This document shows positions 62,732 to 64,000 of a stretch of DNA of 64,000 nt, piece by piece. The position numbers and the translations under genes were made by a program. The notes under the pieces were generated by a model that made no database searches, was not told the origin of the DNA, and worked only from the letters and a program-made list of their open reading frames with translations. Position 1 is the stretch's first letter. Every line of letters starts with the position of its first letter. Source of the DNA: Craspedostauros australis (taxonomy: Eukaryota > Bacillariophyta > Bacillariophyceae > Mastogloiales > Achnanthaceae); assembly GCA_026770025.1 (NCBI GenBank), contig JAMXDE010000073.1:62001-126000 (forward strand), written 5' to 3'.

Positions 62732-64000
62732 TTAGGTACTGTTGTCACACGGTCCGTACTTCTTGACACGATCGGTCTTGTTGCCGAATCTCGCGCGCTT
62801 GTTGGACTTGCGCTGAGCTTGTTGCTCTTGGGTTTTGGCGAACTCAGCAGGCTTGGCGCGTTTGAGCGCAGCCTCACCCATGAGCTCTCCGGTGCTGCGG
62901 AAGTGGCGTGAAGACTCCACCACGAGCACTTGTGCTGCGGGTGGAAGACTGCGGAACACCACGTCCGGCAGGCGGTAATGGGAGGACTTCTTGCGGTCGC
63001 CGGATGCCTTGTCGAATGATTGCTTGCGGTCGGGACGACTGTCCTTCTGGTGCATGCGTCGGCTGCGTCCTGGGGACTTGTCGAGGTCGGCGTTGGCGAG
63101 GATCTTGTCATGGCGCATGAGCGTCTCGCGGACCCAGGAGAAGGACTCCTTGGTCTGCTGTAGGCTTGTGATCACGCTGGCAAATCGCTCGTCGCGGATG
63201 CTGCGGAAAAACCTTGCGATCTTCTCCTGATCGTTCATTGGCTTGCCATTGTCCTCGATTGCATGGAGGGACATCGAGAAGTCGTTGACGAAAGTCCCAA
63301 AGGAACCGTTGCCAGAGTATATGAGCTTGGAGAGTCTTGCCTCCTCCTCTGCCACGATGCCGGCCTGATTCTCGGCGGACTCGTAGATGCGAATGAGAGA
63401 TTGGAAGGCGGCGTGGCCGCTGGGTTCCTCTGCTGTGACAATGTACTGCGCGTCTCCCTTGCAGGTTTTGGAGCGGAGCACTGCGTAGAACTGAGCATCC
63501 ACTGATGCGCGGTAGTGCGATGGTTTCTCTTGCAGCATGTAGTCCGCGAATTTGGAGGTGACCAGCTGCCACATGAAGTCCGTCTTCCATTGGTACCACT
63601 CGATGTTGAGACTGCTGAATGTCTCTGCCTCCGGCATGGTGATCTTATCGTATTTCCATCCGGTTGGCGTCGATGGTGATCAACTAAGTTCCTGCTGGCG
63701 CCGTGGCGAATGTACCACGACCTCACGGCTTGCAGCCTCAGTGAGTTCGCGGCTTGCTGCCTTCATATCCGCCTCCAATTGGAGCTGGATGGCTTTGAGC
63801 GCGACGGGAGTCTTGATGGAGGGCACTGTGTACCCAGAGGACTTGATGAACTTGTCGATTGCGTCCCAGTCAGTAGCTTGATCAACCTGGCGCTCCTTGG
63901 CAAAGGCGAAGATGCGGAGGATGTTCTCAATGTTGATTGAGGTGAGTGTTGGCGAAAGAGACAGCACCTGGATGATGTTCTTCTCCAGACTCTGGATGGC
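62732..64000 (-). pseudogene. gag: E4 Gag, interrupted and cut by the window edge
   Basis: The C-terminal part is open from 63679 (first Met 63637) to the TAA at 62732-62734. A TGA at 63680-63682 replaces CGA of E1 and E3 (QELS-Arg-SPST). The N-terminal part continues off the right edge. An Arg to Trp change (CGG to TGG, near 63570) is also private to E4. Confidence 0.8.

Larger units (their letters stand above)
58490..64000 (-). mobile_element. Ty1/copia LTR retrotransposon E4 (5' part outside the window)
   Basis: Same family as E1/E3. The 3' LTR is at 58490-58654; the 5' LTR and start of Gag lie beyond 64000. It keeps a sense codon (CAA) after integrase where E1 and E3 have TGA, so integrase C half, RT and RNase H form one frame. 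It has its own TGA in Gag at 63680-63682. Confidence 0.95.

Noticed and set aside
1..64000. CRISPR arrays, rRNA genes, prokaryotic operons
   Set aside because: No regular direct repeats with spacers, no rRNA-like stretch, and the gene style is eukaryotic.

Overview
The window looks like nuclear DNA of a diatom (a stramenopile alga). Three protein-coding loci carry an N-terminal hydrophobic signal followed by a Phe-containing motif like the diatom plastid-entry motif (ASAFAP type). There is an HSF-type transcription factor, a helicase-associated (HA) domain protein, low-complexity Asn/Ser tracts encoded by CAG-type repeats, and Ty1/copia retrotransposons of the kind that fill diatom genomes. 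No rRNA, tRNA or CRISPR array was seen. The species is not identified from sequence alone.

Layout. Positions 1-17847 are a host region with six supportable genes: an HA-domain protein (2178-4652, minus), a plastid-type atypical SDR (8262-9182, plus), a DXD-type II membrane glycosyltransferase (9596-11497, plus), a ketopantoate-reductase-like protein with a plastid presequence (11669-12589, minus), an HSF-domain protein (13564-14892, plus) and a single-pass membrane protein with a Cys-containing tail (16829-17635, minus). Two perfect TGACGTCA sites lie in upstream regions, one inside an 18-bp palindrome between two divergent genes.

Positions 17848 to 64000 are a tandem array. The unit is a host segment S (about 5.3-5.7 kb without insertions) followed by a 5,849-bp minus-strand copia element E: S1 (17848-23404), E1 (23405-29253), S2 (29254-46354), E3 (46355-52203), S3 (52204-58489), E4 (58490 to the window edge). 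Each S holds a small plastid-type membrane protein gene (intact only in S2), a poorly supported plus-strand ORF, and a minus-strand ankyrin + BTB/POZ gene whose ankyrin repeat number differs between copies (3, 2, 4). E1 and E3 have non-matching flanks, and both show the same left-versus-right LTR difference. This fits segmental duplication by unequal crossing-over through LTR elements rather than independent insertions.

Two insertions are private to one copy. S2 is split by E2 (31800-43627), an 11,828-bp copia element with LTRs that look identical, a 5-bp target duplication (GCTCG), and one uninterrupted 3,542-codon polyprotein with about 860 residues after RNase H. E2 is the most striking object here: apparently young and structurally complete, with unusual TA...TA LTR ends, a DGGA protease motif, and a primer-binding site matching a tRNA anticodon arm rather than a tRNA 3' end. 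S3 carries a 604-bp MITE with 22-bp imperfect terminal inverted repeats (14 bp perfect). The E1/E3/E4 family is decayed by in-frame stops, several of them CGA-to-TGA changes.
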